A stretch of 64,000 nucleotides of DNA from Alkalisalibacterium limincola (GTDB lineage Bacteria > Pseudomonadota > Gammaproteobacteria > Xanthomonadales > Xanthomonadaceae): contig NZ_VRTS01000003.1 of NCBI RefSeq assembly GCF_008017755.1, positions 124,001 through 188,000 on the forward strand, given 5' to 3'. Of this stretch, positions 9,707 to 22,292 are shown one piece after another (the first letter of the stretch is position 1; each line of letters begins with the position of its first letter). The notes beneath the pieces were generated by a model. The model saw only the letters and a program-made list of their open reading frames with translations, did not search any database and was not told the origin of the DNA. The translations under genes and the position numbers were made by a program.

Positions 9707-10045
9707 ATGGCCATCACGCTGAGCACCGCTGCCGCCGAACGCGTCAAGCACTTCGTCGCCGAGCGCCCGGAGGGCCTGGGCCTGAGGTTCGGCGTCAAGC
9801 GCACCGGCTGCTCCGGCTGGGGCTACGTGACCGAGCTGGCCACGGCACGGGCCGCAGACGACGCCGTGTTCGAGGACCAGGGCGTACGCATTTTCGTCGA
9901 CGCGCAAAGCCTCGCGCTGGTGGATGGCACCCGCATCGACTTCCAGCGCCAGGGCATCAACCACGTGTTCACCTTCGAGAACCCGCGTGCGGCTGCCGAG
10001 TGCGGCTGTGGCGAGAGCTTCACGACGGACGAGCAGGCGGCCTGA
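9707..10045 (+). CDS. A-type iron-sulfur carrier protein (IscA/SufA family)
   Basis: A 112-residue HesB/IscA-type protein that binds Fe-S clusters or iron and passes them to target apoproteins. The three conserved cysteines are present at C35 (TGCSGWGY), C99 and C101 (ECGCGES). I chose the ATG at 9707, giving [13 protein letters not shown], because the family begins there; an upstream ATG at 9668 adds unrelated residues. It stands alone, away from isc or suf genes, so the exact member (IscA, SufA or ErpA type) is not resolved. Confidence 0.88.
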   Translation: MAITLSTAAAERVKHFVAERPEGLGLRFGVKRTGCSGWGYVTELATARAADDAVFEDQGVRIFVDAQSLALVDGTRIDFQRQGINHVFTFENPRAAAECGCGESFTTDEQAA

Positions 10046-10075
10046 GCGGCGGCCACCGGCGTACCGGCCGCGCAG

Positions 10076-10104
10076 TTGCGCGCGGCCTGCACTGCTGAGA
10101 CAAT
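10076..10104 (+). promoter_or_regulatory. candidate promoter of the rpsF operon
   Basis: TTGCGC at 10076-10081 and GACAAT at 10099-10104 are separated by 17 bases, a sigma-70 arrangement with moderate matches (3/6 and 4/6). It lies about 110 bases upstream of rpsF, leaving a leader that holds the S6:S18-type hairpin. Only position and hexamers support it. Confidence 0.4.
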
Positions 10105-10165
10105 GGCGGGCTCCCCCGAGTGGGAGTCCCTTGCTCCACCGCGTCCGTTCCGGGCGACGGGGAGC

Positions 10166-10194
10166 TGACCCGACCGGCCAGCAGGCCGGCGTCA
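10166..10194 (+). promoter_or_regulatory. S6:S18-binding leader hairpin of the rpsF mRNA (candidate)
   Basis: A hairpin in the rpsF leader: outer stem TGAC (10166-10169) with GTCA (10191-10194), a left-hand bulge CCGA (10170-10173), an inner stem CCGGCC (10174-10179) with GGCCGG (10184-10189) and loop AGCA. Leader motifs with a conserved CCG bulge near rpsF are known to bind the S6:S18 complex by mimicking 16S rRNA helix 22, giving feedback control. The fold and CCG bulge are seen; binding is inferred from the family. Confidence 0.55.
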
Positions 10195-10211
10195 TCCGCA
10201 AGGAGTCAACA

Positions 10212-10658
10212 ATGCGTCACTACGAAGTCGTGTTCCTGGTCCATCCGGACCAGAGCGAGCAGGTCAACGCCATGGTCGAGCGCTACAAGGCGACCATCGA
10301 GGGCGAGAACGGTGGCACGATCCACCGCCTGGAGGATTGGGGCCGCCGCCAGTTGGCCTACCCGATCAACAACCTGGTCAAGGCCCACTACGTCATGATG
10401 AACATCGAGTGCAGCCAGACTGCGCTCAACGAGCTGGTCGAGGCGTTCCGCTTCAACGACGCGGTGCTGCGCCACATGGTCGTCAAGCGCGAAGAGGCCG
10501 ACACCGAGCCGTCGCACATCATGAAGAGCAAGGACGAGAAGTCCGACCGTCCGGAGCGTGGCGAGCGCCGTCGTCGTGACGACGAGGGCAGCAGCAACGA
10601 CACCGCGTCCGACAAGGACGACGACAGCAGCGACGACGACAAGTCCGACGCCGCCTGA
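10212..10658 (+). CDS. rpsF: 30S ribosomal protein S6
   Basis: A 148-residue S6 protein that pairs with S18 on the platform of the small subunit. The S6 fold is clear in residues 1-95 ([31 protein letters not shown]). The C-terminal tail of about 50 residues is highly charged (R/E-rich, then D/S-rich), as in other gammaproteobacteria where glutamate residues may be added post-translationally. The start follows AAGGAG. It leads the rpsF-rpsR-rplI operon; priB, found here in enterobacteria, is absent. Confidence 0.98.
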   Translation: MRHYEVVFLVHPDQSEQVNAMVERYKATIEGENGGTIHRLEDWGRRQLAYPINNLVKAHYVMMNIECSQTALNELVEAFRFNDAVLRHMVVKREEADTEPSHIMKSKDEKSDRPERGERRRRDDEGSSNDTASDKDDDSSDDDKSDAA

Positions 10659-10683
10659 TCACTGACGATTTCGGAGACCACAC

Positions 10684-10913
10684 ATGTCCAAGTTCTTTCG
10701 CCGCCGCAAGTTCTGCAAGTTCACCGCCGAGGGCGTCAAGGAGATCGATTACAAGGATCTCAACACCCTGCGCCAGTACCTGACCGAGAACGGCAAGATC
10801 GTTCCCAGCCGCATCACCGGCACCAAGGCCAAGTACCAGCGCCAGCTGCGACCGCCGTGAAGCGTGCGCGCTTCCTGGCCCTGATCCCCTACACCGACAA
10901 CCACGACATCTGA
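10684..10913 (+). CDS. rpsR: 30S ribosomal protein S18, interrupted by one-base frameshift
   Basis: Essential S18 protein. The first frame reads [20 protein letters not shown] through AKYQRQL, then a missing base between 10848 and 10849 leads to a premature TGA at 10858. The following frame continues with [19 protein letters not shown], the normal S18 end. With one G restored the protein is 76 residues, the family length. S18 cannot be dispensed with, and no second copy is visible, so a sequence error is the likely explanation. Confidence 0.95.
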
Positions 10914-11008
10914 ACCCAGCGGCCCCGCCACGGTGGGGCCGGCCGTCCGTTCGGACAGCTGGAACAGCTGCGGGCCCGTGCGCCCGCTAACGAATACGGA
11001 GCACTACC

Positions 11009-11461
11009 ATGGAATTGATCCTCCTCCAGAAGGTCACCAACCTGGGCAACCTGGGTGACAAGGTCAGCGTCAAGCCCGGCTACGGCCGCAACTACCTGAT
11101 CCCCTACGGCAAGGCCGTTCCGGCCACCGCGCAGAACCTGGCCGACTTCGAGAAGCGTCGCGCCGAGTACGAGGCCAAGGCCGCCGAGCAGCTGTCCGGT
11201 GCCGAGGGTCGCAAGGCCAAGCTCGAAGGCGCCAGCGTCACGATCAAGGCGAACGCCTCGACCGAGGGCAAGCTGTTCGGCTCGGTCGGTCCGCGCGACA
11301 TCGCCGAGGCTTTCACCGCGGCCGGCATCGAGCTCGAGAAGGGCGAGGTCGTGATGAGCGACGGCCCGATCCGCACGATCGGCGAGTTCGACATCGAAGT
11401 GCGCCTGCACGCCGACATCGAGACCACCGTCAAGGTCGTCATCGAGGGCGAGCTGGTCTGA
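11009..11461 (+). CDS. rplI: 50S ribosomal protein L9
   Basis: A 150-residue L9 protein that binds 23S rRNA near the L1 stalk. The N-terminal RNA-binding domain ([28 protein letters not shown]), the long connecting helix (about residues 41-75) and the C-terminal domain are all present at normal length. It is the last gene of the rpsF operon and is followed by a strong terminator. Confidence 0.99.
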   Translation: MELILLQKVTNLGNLGDKVSVKPGYGRNYLIPYGKAVPATAQNLADFEKRRAEYEAKAAEQLSGAEGRKAKLEGASVTIKANASTEGKLFGSVGPRDIAEAFTAAGIELEKGEVVMSDGPIRTIGEFDIEVRLHADIETTVKVVIEGELV

Positions 11462-11486
11462 GCACCGCTCCACCGTTGCACGGAAA

Positions 11487-11509
11487 GGGCGCCTTCGGGC
11501 GCCCTTTTT
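11487..11509 (+). terminator. rho-independent terminator after rplI
   Basis: Stem GGGCGCC (11487-11493) and GGCGCCC (11498-11504) closed by a TTCG tetraloop and followed by five T residues. It ends the rpsF-rpsR-rplI transcript 26 bases after the rplI stop codon. Confidence 0.9.
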
Positions 11510-11557
11510 CGTGGAGGTCTCAGCCCCTGAGACGGCGCAGGGATACAACCCGCAGGG

Positions 11558-11590
11558 TTGTCCACCAGTTGTCCACAGGGTTGTGCATAA
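11558..11590. promoter_or_regulatory. cluster of three DnaA-box-like sites upstream of dnaB
   Basis: Within 33 bases: TTGTCCACC (11558-11566), TTGTCCACA (11569-11577, one mismatch to TTATCCACA) and, on the minus strand, TTATGCACA (11582-11590, a full match to TTATNCACA). The cluster lies about 100 bases before dnaB and after the rplI terminator, where the dnaB promoter must be. This would fit DnaA control of dnaB transcription. There is no AT-rich unwinding element, so it is not an origin. Confidence 0.45.
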
Positions 11591-11683
11591 CGCTCCGGCC
11601 GCGCCGGAGGCTAGCATTGGCGGCCGCGTGCCACCGGCCCGAGTCCGGCCGCCGCCCACGCCACACCACGCAGCGAGAACACC

Positions 11684-13072
11684 ATGGCCCTGAGCCCGGA
11701 ACGCAAGTCGTCCGACGCCACGATCGAAAGCCTGCGCCTGCCCCCGCAGTCGCTGGAGGCCGAGCAGGCCGTGCTGGGCGGGCTGATGATCTCGCCCGAT
11801 GCACTGGACCGGGTCGGCGACTTCCTCAAGGTGGAGGACTTCTACCGGCGCGACCACCAGCTCATCTACCGCGGCATCCTGGAGCTCTCGGAGAAGAGCC
11901 GCCCGTTCGACGCGGTGACGCTGGGGGAGTGGTTCGAGGCCAATGGTTTGTCCGAGCAGGCGGGCGGGACCGGTTACCTGATCGAACTGGCCAACACGAC
12001 CGCATCGGCGGCAAACATCACCGCCTACGCCGAGATCGTGCGCGAGAAGGCGGTGCTGCGGCAGCTCATCGAGGCGGGTACCGACATCGTCAACGACGGG
12101 TTCCAGCCCGGCACCCGGCCGATCAACGAGGTGCTGTCGGATGCCGAGCAGAAGGTCTTCCGGATCGCCGAGCAGGGCGCGGCGGGGCGGCGCAACTACG
12201 TCACCTTGAAGGACGCGATGCGCGATGCGTTCACCCAGCTCCAGGAGCGCTACGAGAACCAGGGCCAGATCACCGGCCTGCCCACGGGTTTCACCGACTT
12301 CGACGAGCTGACCGCGGGCCTGCAACCGTCCGACCTGATCATCCTGGCCGCGCGCCCGGCGATGGGCAAGACGACGCTGGCGCTGAACATCGCCGAGTTC
12401 GCCGCGCTCAAGACGAAGAAAGCCTGCGTGGTGTTCTCGATGGAGATGTCCGCCTCGCAGCTGGCCTTCCGCCTGATCTCCTCGATGGGCCGGGTCAATG
12501 CCACGCGCCTGCGCAACGGCATGCTGGAGGACGAGGACTGGAGCCGGGTGAACTCGGCCATCCGCATGCTCTCGGAGGTGAAGATCTTCATCGACGACAC
12601 GCCGGCGCTGAGCCCCAACGACGTGCGCTCGCGCTGCCGCCGGTTCAAGCGCGAGCACGACCTGGGCCTGGTGGTCATCGATTACCTGCAGCTGATGCAG
12701 GTGCCGGGCAGTTCGGAGAACCGCACCAACGAGATCTCCGAGATCTCGCGCGGGCTCAAGGCGCTGGCCAAGGAACTGCACGTGCCGGTCATCGCGCTCT
12801 CGCAGCTCAACCGCGGCCTGGAGTCGCGCACCGACAAGCGCCCGGTCATGAGCGACCTGCGCGAATCGGGTGCCATCGAGCAGGACGCCGACATCATCGT
12901 CTTCATCTACCGCGACGACTACTACCACAAGGATTCACCCGACCAGGGCCTGGCCGAGGTGATCATCGCCAAGCAGCGTAACGGCCCGACCGGTACCGCG
13001 AAGCTGAAGTTCTTCGGCGAGTACACGCGCTTCGACAACCTGGCGCGCGACAACGTCGGCAGCTTCGAGTAG
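11684..13072 (+). CDS. dnaB: replicative DNA helicase DnaB
   Basis: A 462-residue hexameric 5'-3' helicase of the replication fork. The N-terminal primase-interacting domain (PPQSLEAEQAVLGGLMISPDAL) is followed by a linker and the RecA-like motor with Walker A (ARPAMGKTTLALN, about residues 223-235), Walker B (LVVIDYLQLM) and the H4 motif region (DLRESGAIEQDADIIVF). No intein interrupts it. Three DnaA-box-like sites lie upstream. It is followed by alr as in related genomes. Confidence 0.99.
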   Translation: MALSPERKSSDATIESLRLPPQSLEAEQAVLGGLMISPDALDRVGDFLKVEDFYRRDHQLIYRGILELSEKSRPFDAVTLGEWFEANGLSEQAGGTGYLIELANTTASAANITAYAEIVREKAVLRQLIEAGTDIVNDGFQPGTRPINEVLSDAEQKVFRIAEQGAAGRRNYVTLKDAMRDAFTQLQERYENQGQITGLPTGFTDFDELTAGLQPSDLIILAARPAMGKTTLALNIAEFAALKTKKACVVFSMEMSASQLAFRLISSMGRVNATRLRNGMLEDEDWSRVNSAIRMLSEVKIFIDDTPALSPNDVRSRCRRFKREHDLGLVVIDYLQLMQVPGSSENRTNEISEISRGLKALAKELHVPVIALSQLNRGLESRTDKRPVMSDLRESGAIEQDADIIVFIYRDDYYHKDSPDQGLAEVIIAKQRNGPTGTAKLKFFGEYTRFDNLARDNVGSFE

Positions 13073-13153
13073 CGCCCGCGAACGGCCACGATCCGCCTGT
13101 GCCGCGCCCGGCATATCGATCACAATGGGCCTCCGCACACCCTGGACCTGCCC

Positions 13154-14239
13154 GTGTCACGACCTGCCGTTGCCCGCATCCACCTCGACGCGCTGACCCA
13201 CAACCTGGGCGTGATGCGCGCCCGCGTCGGGGGTGCCCGGGTGATGGCGGTGGTCAAGGCCGACGGGTACGGCCACGGACTGGAGCGGGTGGCCGCGGCA
13301 CTGGCTGGTGCCGACGCGTTCGGGGTCGCCTCGCTCGAGGATGCCGAGCGCCTGCGCGCGGCCGGGCACACGCACCGCATCGTGCTGCTGTCGGGCTTCG
13401 TGGAGCCGGCCGACCTGCCACGACTGCGCGAGCTCGACCTGGACTCGGTCGTACACCATCCGGCACAGATTGAAATGCTGGAAGCACATCCGCCCGGGCC
13501 GGGCGACGAGCGCCTGCGAGTGTGGCTCAAGCTGGACTCCGGCATGCACCGGCTGGGGTTCCCGGCCAGGGACGCTGCGCACGTCCACGCCCGCCTGCGG
13601 GCCTTGCCGGGCATCAACGGGGACATCGTGCTGATGACCCACTTCGCCAATTCCGACGTCTTCGACGACGAGCAGACCCGGCGGCAACTGGCCACGTTCG
13701 ACCAGGCCACGCAGGGACTGCCGGGCCAACGCTCCCTGGCCAATTCCGCGGCGGTGCTGGGATGGCCCATGGCGCAGGCGCAGTGGGTGCGTCCTGGGGG
13801 AGCGCTGTACGGCATCTCCGTGGTCCCGGGGATGCCCGGCACGGCGTTCGGGTTGCGTCCGGCGATGACGCTGGCCTCCAGGCTGATCGCGATCAACCCC
13901 GTCGAGGCGGGTGAGCCGGTGGGATACGGGGCGACCTGGCATGCGCCCGAGGACATGCGCATCGGCGTCGTCGCGCTGGGCTACGGAGACGGCTATCCGC
14001 GTGCGGCGAAGACGGGCACGCCGATGCTGGTGGACGGCATCGAGGTGCCGGTGGTGGGGCGGGTGTCGATGGACCTGATCACGCTGGACCTTAGGAACGC
14101 CCCGGCCGCCGCGATCGGGAGCGAAGTCGTTGCGTGGGGGCAGGGCCTTCCGGTCGAGCGCGTCGCCGAGCATGCGGGGACGATCGGCTATGAGCTGGTG
14201 TGCTCGATCACGCGACGGGTACGCTTCCTCGAGACGTGA
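13154..14239 (+). CDS. alr: alanine racemase
   Basis: A 361-residue PLP enzyme making D-alanine for peptidoglycan. The PLP lysine lies in VVKADGYGHG near residue 35 and the catalytic tyrosine in GYGATW. The start codon is GTG at 13154, giving MSRPAVARIHLDAL, the family N-terminus. It lies 81 bases after dnaB on the same strand. As the biosynthetic alr rather than the catabolic dadX type it is probably constitutive, but this cannot be seen directly. Confidence 0.97.
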   Translation: MSRPAVARIHLDALTHNLGVMRARVGGARVMAVVKADGYGHGLERVAAALAGADAFGVASLEDAERLRAAGHTHRIVLLSGFVEPADLPRLRELDLDSVVHHPAQIEMLEAHPPGPGDERLRVWLKLDSGMHRLGFPARDAAHVHARLRALPGINGDIVLMTHFANSDVFDDEQTRRQLATFDQATQGLPGQRSLANSAAVLGWPMAQAQWVRPGGALYGISVVPGMPGTAFGLRPAMTLASRLIAINPVEAGEPVGYGATWHAPEDMRIGVVALGYGDGYPRAAKTGTPMLVDGIEVPVVGRVSMDLITLDLRNAPAAAIGSEVVAWGQGLPVERVAEHAGTIGYELVCSITRRVRFLET

Positions 14240-14554
14240 TCGCCACGAGGGCTCGACGGCTCGGGCTTAACGAAATAATTACAGGATTGGCCGCCAACCC
14301 CTTCCGCGGATGGGGGCCATCGAGGGTTCTGGCTTCGCCGATTCCCAAACCTGTTTTGCGCTGAACGCAAACGCTGGCAACGTTCTCCTGTCAAGCATCC
14401 ATGCCGTGGAGGCGATATGCCCTTTTCATCATTCGTTCATATGTTGTAGGTTCGACGACGCGGCAGAAAGAGTGACGTGGTTCACACGCATGCGAGGGAA
14501 CGCGTTACATGTGTCTTTACACGCTCGTTTGAGCAATCTGGGGAAAGATCGAAT
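14240..14554 (+). promoter_or_regulatory. 315-base regulatory region before subtilase 1
   Basis: No gene is seen here. Contents: a dyad TTTGCG-N5-CGCAAA in the middle, a CRP/Clp-like box at 14471-14486 (listed separately) and a GGGGAAAG ribosome-binding site just before the ATG at 14555. A weak -10-like TTACAT at 14505-14510 lies about where a promoter activated from the box in class II geometry would need it. AT content is higher than in neighbouring coding DNA, as expected of a promoter region. Confidence 0.5.
14471..14486 (+). promoter_or_regulatory. CRP/Clp-like binding site upstream of the secreted protease
   Basis: AGTGACGTGGTTCACA matches the CRP/Clp consensus TGTGA-N6-TCACA at 9 of 10 defined positions. 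Its centre is 76 bases before the ATG. In Xanthomonas, Clp activates extracellular enzyme genes at such sites and is released from DNA by cyclic di-GMP, which links it to the rpf system also present in this window. The match is seen; binding is inference. Confidence 0.5.
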
Positions 14555-17067
<2,513 letters not shown>

Positions 17068-17108
17068 TGCACGCGTGAAACGCGGTCGGTCCACGGACTG
17101 ACCTTGAA

Positions 17109-17139
17109 GGGCCCGGCCTCAAGCCGGGCCCTTTTTTTT
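17109..17139 (+). terminator. rho-independent terminator after subtilase 1
   Basis: Stem GGGCCCGGC (17109-17117) and GCCGGGCCC (17123-17131) with loop CTCAA, followed by eight T residues. It separates the two tandem protease genes into independent transcripts. Confidence 0.95.
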
Positions 17140-17301
17140 GCGCCCAGGCCCCGCTGTTTCCTGGTGCGATCGCAGGGGGACACCATTGCTGCGGCGCGTC
17201 ATTCGCGCCCAGGAAAGCGTGCTAGGTTTGGCGCTTGGATAAAGGGCGCAGGGAAGACAGATGCCCGCAATGCGACACTATTTCGGGGAGTCAAACGACA
17301 C

Positions 17302-19146
<1,845 letters not shown>

Positions 19147-19170
19147 TTTCCCGGCGGATTGCGTGAAAAC

Positions 19171-19196
19171 GACGCCCCGGCCCGTGCCGGGGCGTC
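19171..19196 (+). terminator. hairpin terminator after subtilase 2
   Basis: An 11-bp perfect stem (19171-19181 with 19186-19196) and a CCGT loop lie 24 bases after the stop. The following run is TTCGTT, so the T tract is weak, but the position and stem strength fit a terminator. Confidence 0.75.
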
Positions 19197-19294
19197 TTCG
19201 TTGACGGGGGCCACACAAGCGGCTCGGCAGACTGGCCGGCAGAACCGGCGTGCCCGTGCGCCCGACCGTGCCGTCCCCGCCACTGGAGCCCCCG

Positions 19295-20743
19295 ATGAGC
19301 CACGCCCTGGTGTGGATCCGGCGAGACCTTCGCCTCGCCGACAACCCCGCCCTGCGTGCTGCCCTGGAGGCGGGCCACGCGCCGATCTTCGTGTACGTGC
19401 ATGCGCCGCAGGAGGAGGGCGACTGGTCCCCAGGCGCCGCCAGCCGGGCCTGGCTGGGTCGCTCGCTGCTGGCGTTCGAATCCCGGCTGGTCGAACATGG
19501 TGCGTCGCTGGTGGTGCTCGAGGCTGCCTCGGATGACGCCCTAGCATCCCTCGCGGCCCGGGTCGGCGCGGTGGCCGTGTACTGGAACCGGTGTTACGAG
19601 CCGGCGAGCATCGCGCGCGACAAGCAGGTCAAGATGCGCCTGCGCGACGAGGGCCTGGAGGCCCGCAGCTTCAATGGCGCGCTGCTGGTCGAGCCGTGGC
19701 AGGTGCACACCGGGGAGGGCGGGCCGTACCGCGTCTTCACGCCTTTCTGGCGGAAGGCATCCGGCCTGCTGGCCGACCCTGCGCGATGGACGCCGCCGGC
19801 CCGGCTGCCGGCGCTGCCCGACGCCATTTCCGGGCACGAGCACGGCCCCCGGGCCATCGAGGCCCTGGGTCTCGGGCCCCGGTTGGATTGGGACGCAGGC
19901 TTCTGGAAGCGCTTCGAGCCCGGAGAGGCCGGCGCCGTCGAGTTGCTCGATGCCTTCATCGAGGGCGCGGCCGGAAGCTACCTGGAGCAACGCAACCTGC
20001 CTGACAGGGCCGGCACGTCGCGTCTGTCCCCGCATCTGCATTTCGGCGAGATCGCCCCGTGGCGCATCGTCGACGCCTTGCGCCGCGCCGGCTTCCCGAA
20101 GGGTGCGCAGCCACAGGTCGATGGCTACATCCGCGAACTGGGGTGGCGGGAGTTTTCCCACCACCTGCTGTTCCACTACCCGGATACAGCCACCGGGAAC
20201 CTCAACCCCCGCTTCAACGATTTCGACTGGTCCGATGCGAAGGAACACGCTGCCGCGCTGGAGGCCTGGCAGCAGGGCCGGACGGGCGTGCCGATCGTCG
20301 ATGCCGGGATGCGCGAGCTGTGGCAGACCGGCTGGATGCACAACCGGGTGCGAATGATCGTGGCCAGCTTCCTGACCAAGAACCTTCGCCTGCGATGGCA
20401 GCACGGCGCACGCTGGTTCTGGGACACGCTGGTCGATGCCGACCTGGCCAACAACACCCAGGGCTGGCAGTGGACGGCCGGGACCGGCGCGGATGCGGCA
20501 CCTTACTTCCGTATCTTCAATCCGGTGACGCAGGCCGCGCGCTTCGATACGCGGGGCACCTACATCCGGCGCTGGTGCCCTGAACTCGCGGACTTGCCCG
20601 ACAAGGCGCTGTATGCGCCGTGGGAGCACGAGGACGAGCGCAAGCTACGTGCCCCGTCGTGGCCGGCGCAGCCTGTCGTCGACCTCAAGGCCTCGCGCGA
20701 AAAGGCGCTGGCGGCCTACCAGCGCACCACCGCTTCGCGTTGA
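19295..20743 (+). CDS. phrB: deoxyribodipyrimidine photolyase (class I CPD)
   Basis: A 482-residue flavoenzyme that uses light to split cyclobutane pyrimidine dimers. The N-terminal antenna domain begins HALVWIRRDLRLADNPAL, and the C-terminal FAD domain contains WREFSHHLLFHYP, GMRELWQTGWMHNRVRMI and YFRIFNPVTQ, which place it in class I. I chose the ATG at 19295 since the residues from the upstream alternative start have no family counterpart. It stands alone between terminated genes. Confidence 0.95.
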   Translation: MSHALVWIRRDLRLADNPALRAALEAGHAPIFVYVHAPQEEGDWSPGAASRAWLGRSLLAFESRLVEHGASLVVLEAASDDALASLAARVGAVAVYWNRCYEPASIARDKQVKMRLRDEGLEARSFNGALLVEPWQVHTGEGGPYRVFTPFWRKASGLLADPARWTPPARLPALPDAISGHEHGPRAIEALGLGPRLDWDAGFWKRFEPGEAGAVELLDAFIEGAAGSYLEQRNLPDRAGTSRLSPHLHFGEIAPWRIVDALRRAGFPKGAQPQVDGYIRELGWREFSHHLLFHYPDTATGNLNPRFNDFDWSDAKEHAAALEAWQQGRTGVPIVDAGMRELWQTGWMHNRVRMIVASFLTKNLRLRWQHGARWFWDTLVDADLANNTQGWQWTAGTGADAAPYFRIFNPVTQAARFDTRGTYIRRWCPELADLPDKALYAPWEHEDERKLRAPSWPAQPVVDLKASREKALAAYQRTTASR

Positions 20744-20792
20744 CGCTCGCAAGGGGGCGTGATTCACTCGCCCACACGGCAGGGAGGGGCGG

Positions 20793-22247
20793 ATGAGCGA
20801 GCAGCGCGCAAGCGGGTCCAAACGCGAGTCGATGTCGAAGGTCGACACCGCCTGGCTCAGGATGGAACGCCCCACCAACCTGATGATGATCACCGGCGTG
20901 CTGATGTTCGCCGAGCCGGTGACGCTGGAGAAGCTGCGCCGGATCATCGAGCAGCGCTTCCTCGCCTACCCGCGCTTCAACCAGAAGGCGGTCGATACCG
21001 CCACCGGCGCCTCCTGGGTCGTCGACGAAGACTTCGACATCGACTACCACGTCCGCTTGACCGCGCTGCCGGGCACGGGTGGAAAGAAGGAGCTCGAGCG
21101 CCTGGCCAGCCAGCTGGCCTCCACGCCACTCGACCACTCCAAGCCCCTGTGGCAGTTCCATCTGGTGGAGCGCTACGACGGCGGCAGTGCGCTGATCTCG
21201 CGCATCCACCACTGTTATGCGGACGGCATCGCGCTGGTGCAGGTGTTGCTGAGCCTGACCGATGTCAGCCGCCGCCCGGGCCGAGGTCGCGACCTGCAGC
21301 GGGCGTGGCTGAAGGAGGATGGCGCCGGCGTCGCCAAGCGCGTCGGTGCGATGGACCGCTACATCAAGATGGGCGGAAAGATGCTCGAAAAGAGCATGGA
21401 GATGTACCGCGACCCGACACTGCCGATGGTCCTGGCGCGCGAGGGCAGCGAGATCGCCCGCGAGCTGGCCACGGCGCTGAGCCTGTCGGACGATCCGCAG
21501 ACGGTGCTCAAGGGACGGCTGGGCGTCAGCAAGCGCGTGGCCTGGGCGGAGCCGCTGGACCTCGAGGAGGTCAAGGCCGTCAGCCGGGCGTGCGATTGCA
21601 CGGTCAACGACGTGCTGCTGGCCGCCGCCACCGGTGCGTTGCGCAGTTACCTCATCGAGCGGGGCGAGGCGATCGATGGCCTGACGCTGCGCGCCACCGT
21701 GCCGGTGAACCTGCGGCCGCTGGAGCACGCGCGCAAGCTCGGCAACCACTTCGGGCTGGTTTTCCTGGAGCTGCCGGTGGGAGAGGCCAACCCGATGGCG
21801 CGCCTGGAGCGCGTGGCCGCCCACATGCGCGAACTCAAGAATGCACGCCAGGCGATGGTCACCTACGGCCTGCTCGCGGCGGTGGGCATGACCACGCCCA
21901 AGGTGCAGCAGTTCGCGCTGGAGTTGTTCAGCCGCAAGGCCTCGCTGGTGGCGACCAACGTGCCCGGTCCGCAGATGCCGCTGTACATGGCTGGCAGCGA
22001 GATTTCCGAGATGATGTTCTGGGTGCCTCAGAACGGTTCGATCGGGCTGGGCATCTCGATCCTGAGCTACAACGGCCGGGTGCACTTCGGGCTGATCGGC
22101 GACGCGCGCCTCGTGCCCGACCCGGAGGCTGTGATCCAGCGCTTCAGGCCGGAGTTCGAGAAGCTGCTCTTCGTGGCGCTGATGGCGGACTGGGATGCGA
22201 AGGTGGACGCCGATTGCGCGGACAGCCTGGTGGGCTGTCGGTCCTAG
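20793..22247 (+). CDS. wax ester synthase/diacylglycerol acyltransferase family protein (WS/DGAT)
   Basis: A 484-residue acyl-CoA-dependent acyltransferase of the bacterial WS/DGAT family, which makes wax esters or triacylglycerols as storage lipids. The catalytic motif HHxxxDG is present as H139-H140-C-Y-A-D144-G145, and the family's second conserved block (about residues 258-280) begins TVPVNLRPLE. Length is normal. The ATG at 20793 follows GGAGGGG; a second possible start lies at 20832. Whether it acts on fatty alcohols or diacylglycerol cannot be read from the sequence. Confidence 0.9.
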   Translation: MSEQRASGSKRESMSKVDTAWLRMERPTNLMMITGVLMFAEPVTLEKLRRIIEQRFLAYPRFNQKAVDTATGASWVVDEDFDIDYHVRLTALPGTGGKKELERLASQLASTPLDHSKPLWQFHLVERYDGGSALISRIHHCYADGIALVQVLLSLTDVSRRPGRGRDLQRAWLKEDGAGVAKRVGAMDRYIKMGGKMLEKSMEMYRDPTLPMVLAREGSEIARELATALSLSDDPQTVLKGRLGVSKRVAWAEPLDLEEVKAVSRACDCTVNDVLLAAATGALRSYLIERGEAIDGLTLRATVPVNLRPLEHARKLGNHFGLVFLELPVGEANPMARLERVAAHMRELKNARQAMVTYGLLAAVGMTTPKVQQFALELFSRKASLVATNVPGPQMPLYMAGSEISEMMFWVPQNGSIGLGISILSYNGRVHFGLIGDARLVPDPEAVIQRFRPEFEKLLFVALMADWDAKVDADCADSLVGCRS

Positions 22248-22257
22248 CCGGGCAAAG

Positions 22258-22286
22258 AAAAAACCCCAGCCTGGCGGGCTGGGGTT
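22258..22286 (-). terminator. rho-independent terminator of ssrA
   Basis: Read on the minus strand: stem AACCCCAGCC with GGCTGGGGTT, a five-base loop and a run of T residues (A residues at 22258-22263 on the plus strand). It lies seven bases beyond the tmRNA CCA end and also marks the end of the WS/DGAT gene on the other strand. Confidence 0.9.
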
Positions 22287-22292
22287 CGGTGT

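Noticed and set aside
11558-11590. DnaA-box cluster as a replication origin
   Set aside because: No AT-rich unwinding element, no dnaA/dnaN/gyrB neighbours, and only three boxes; a promoter role is more likely.
17165-17174. TGCGATCGCA palindrome upstream of subtilase 2 as an operator
   Set aside because: A 10-base palindrome of this kind is common in GC-rich DNA and does not match the CRP/Clp consensus.
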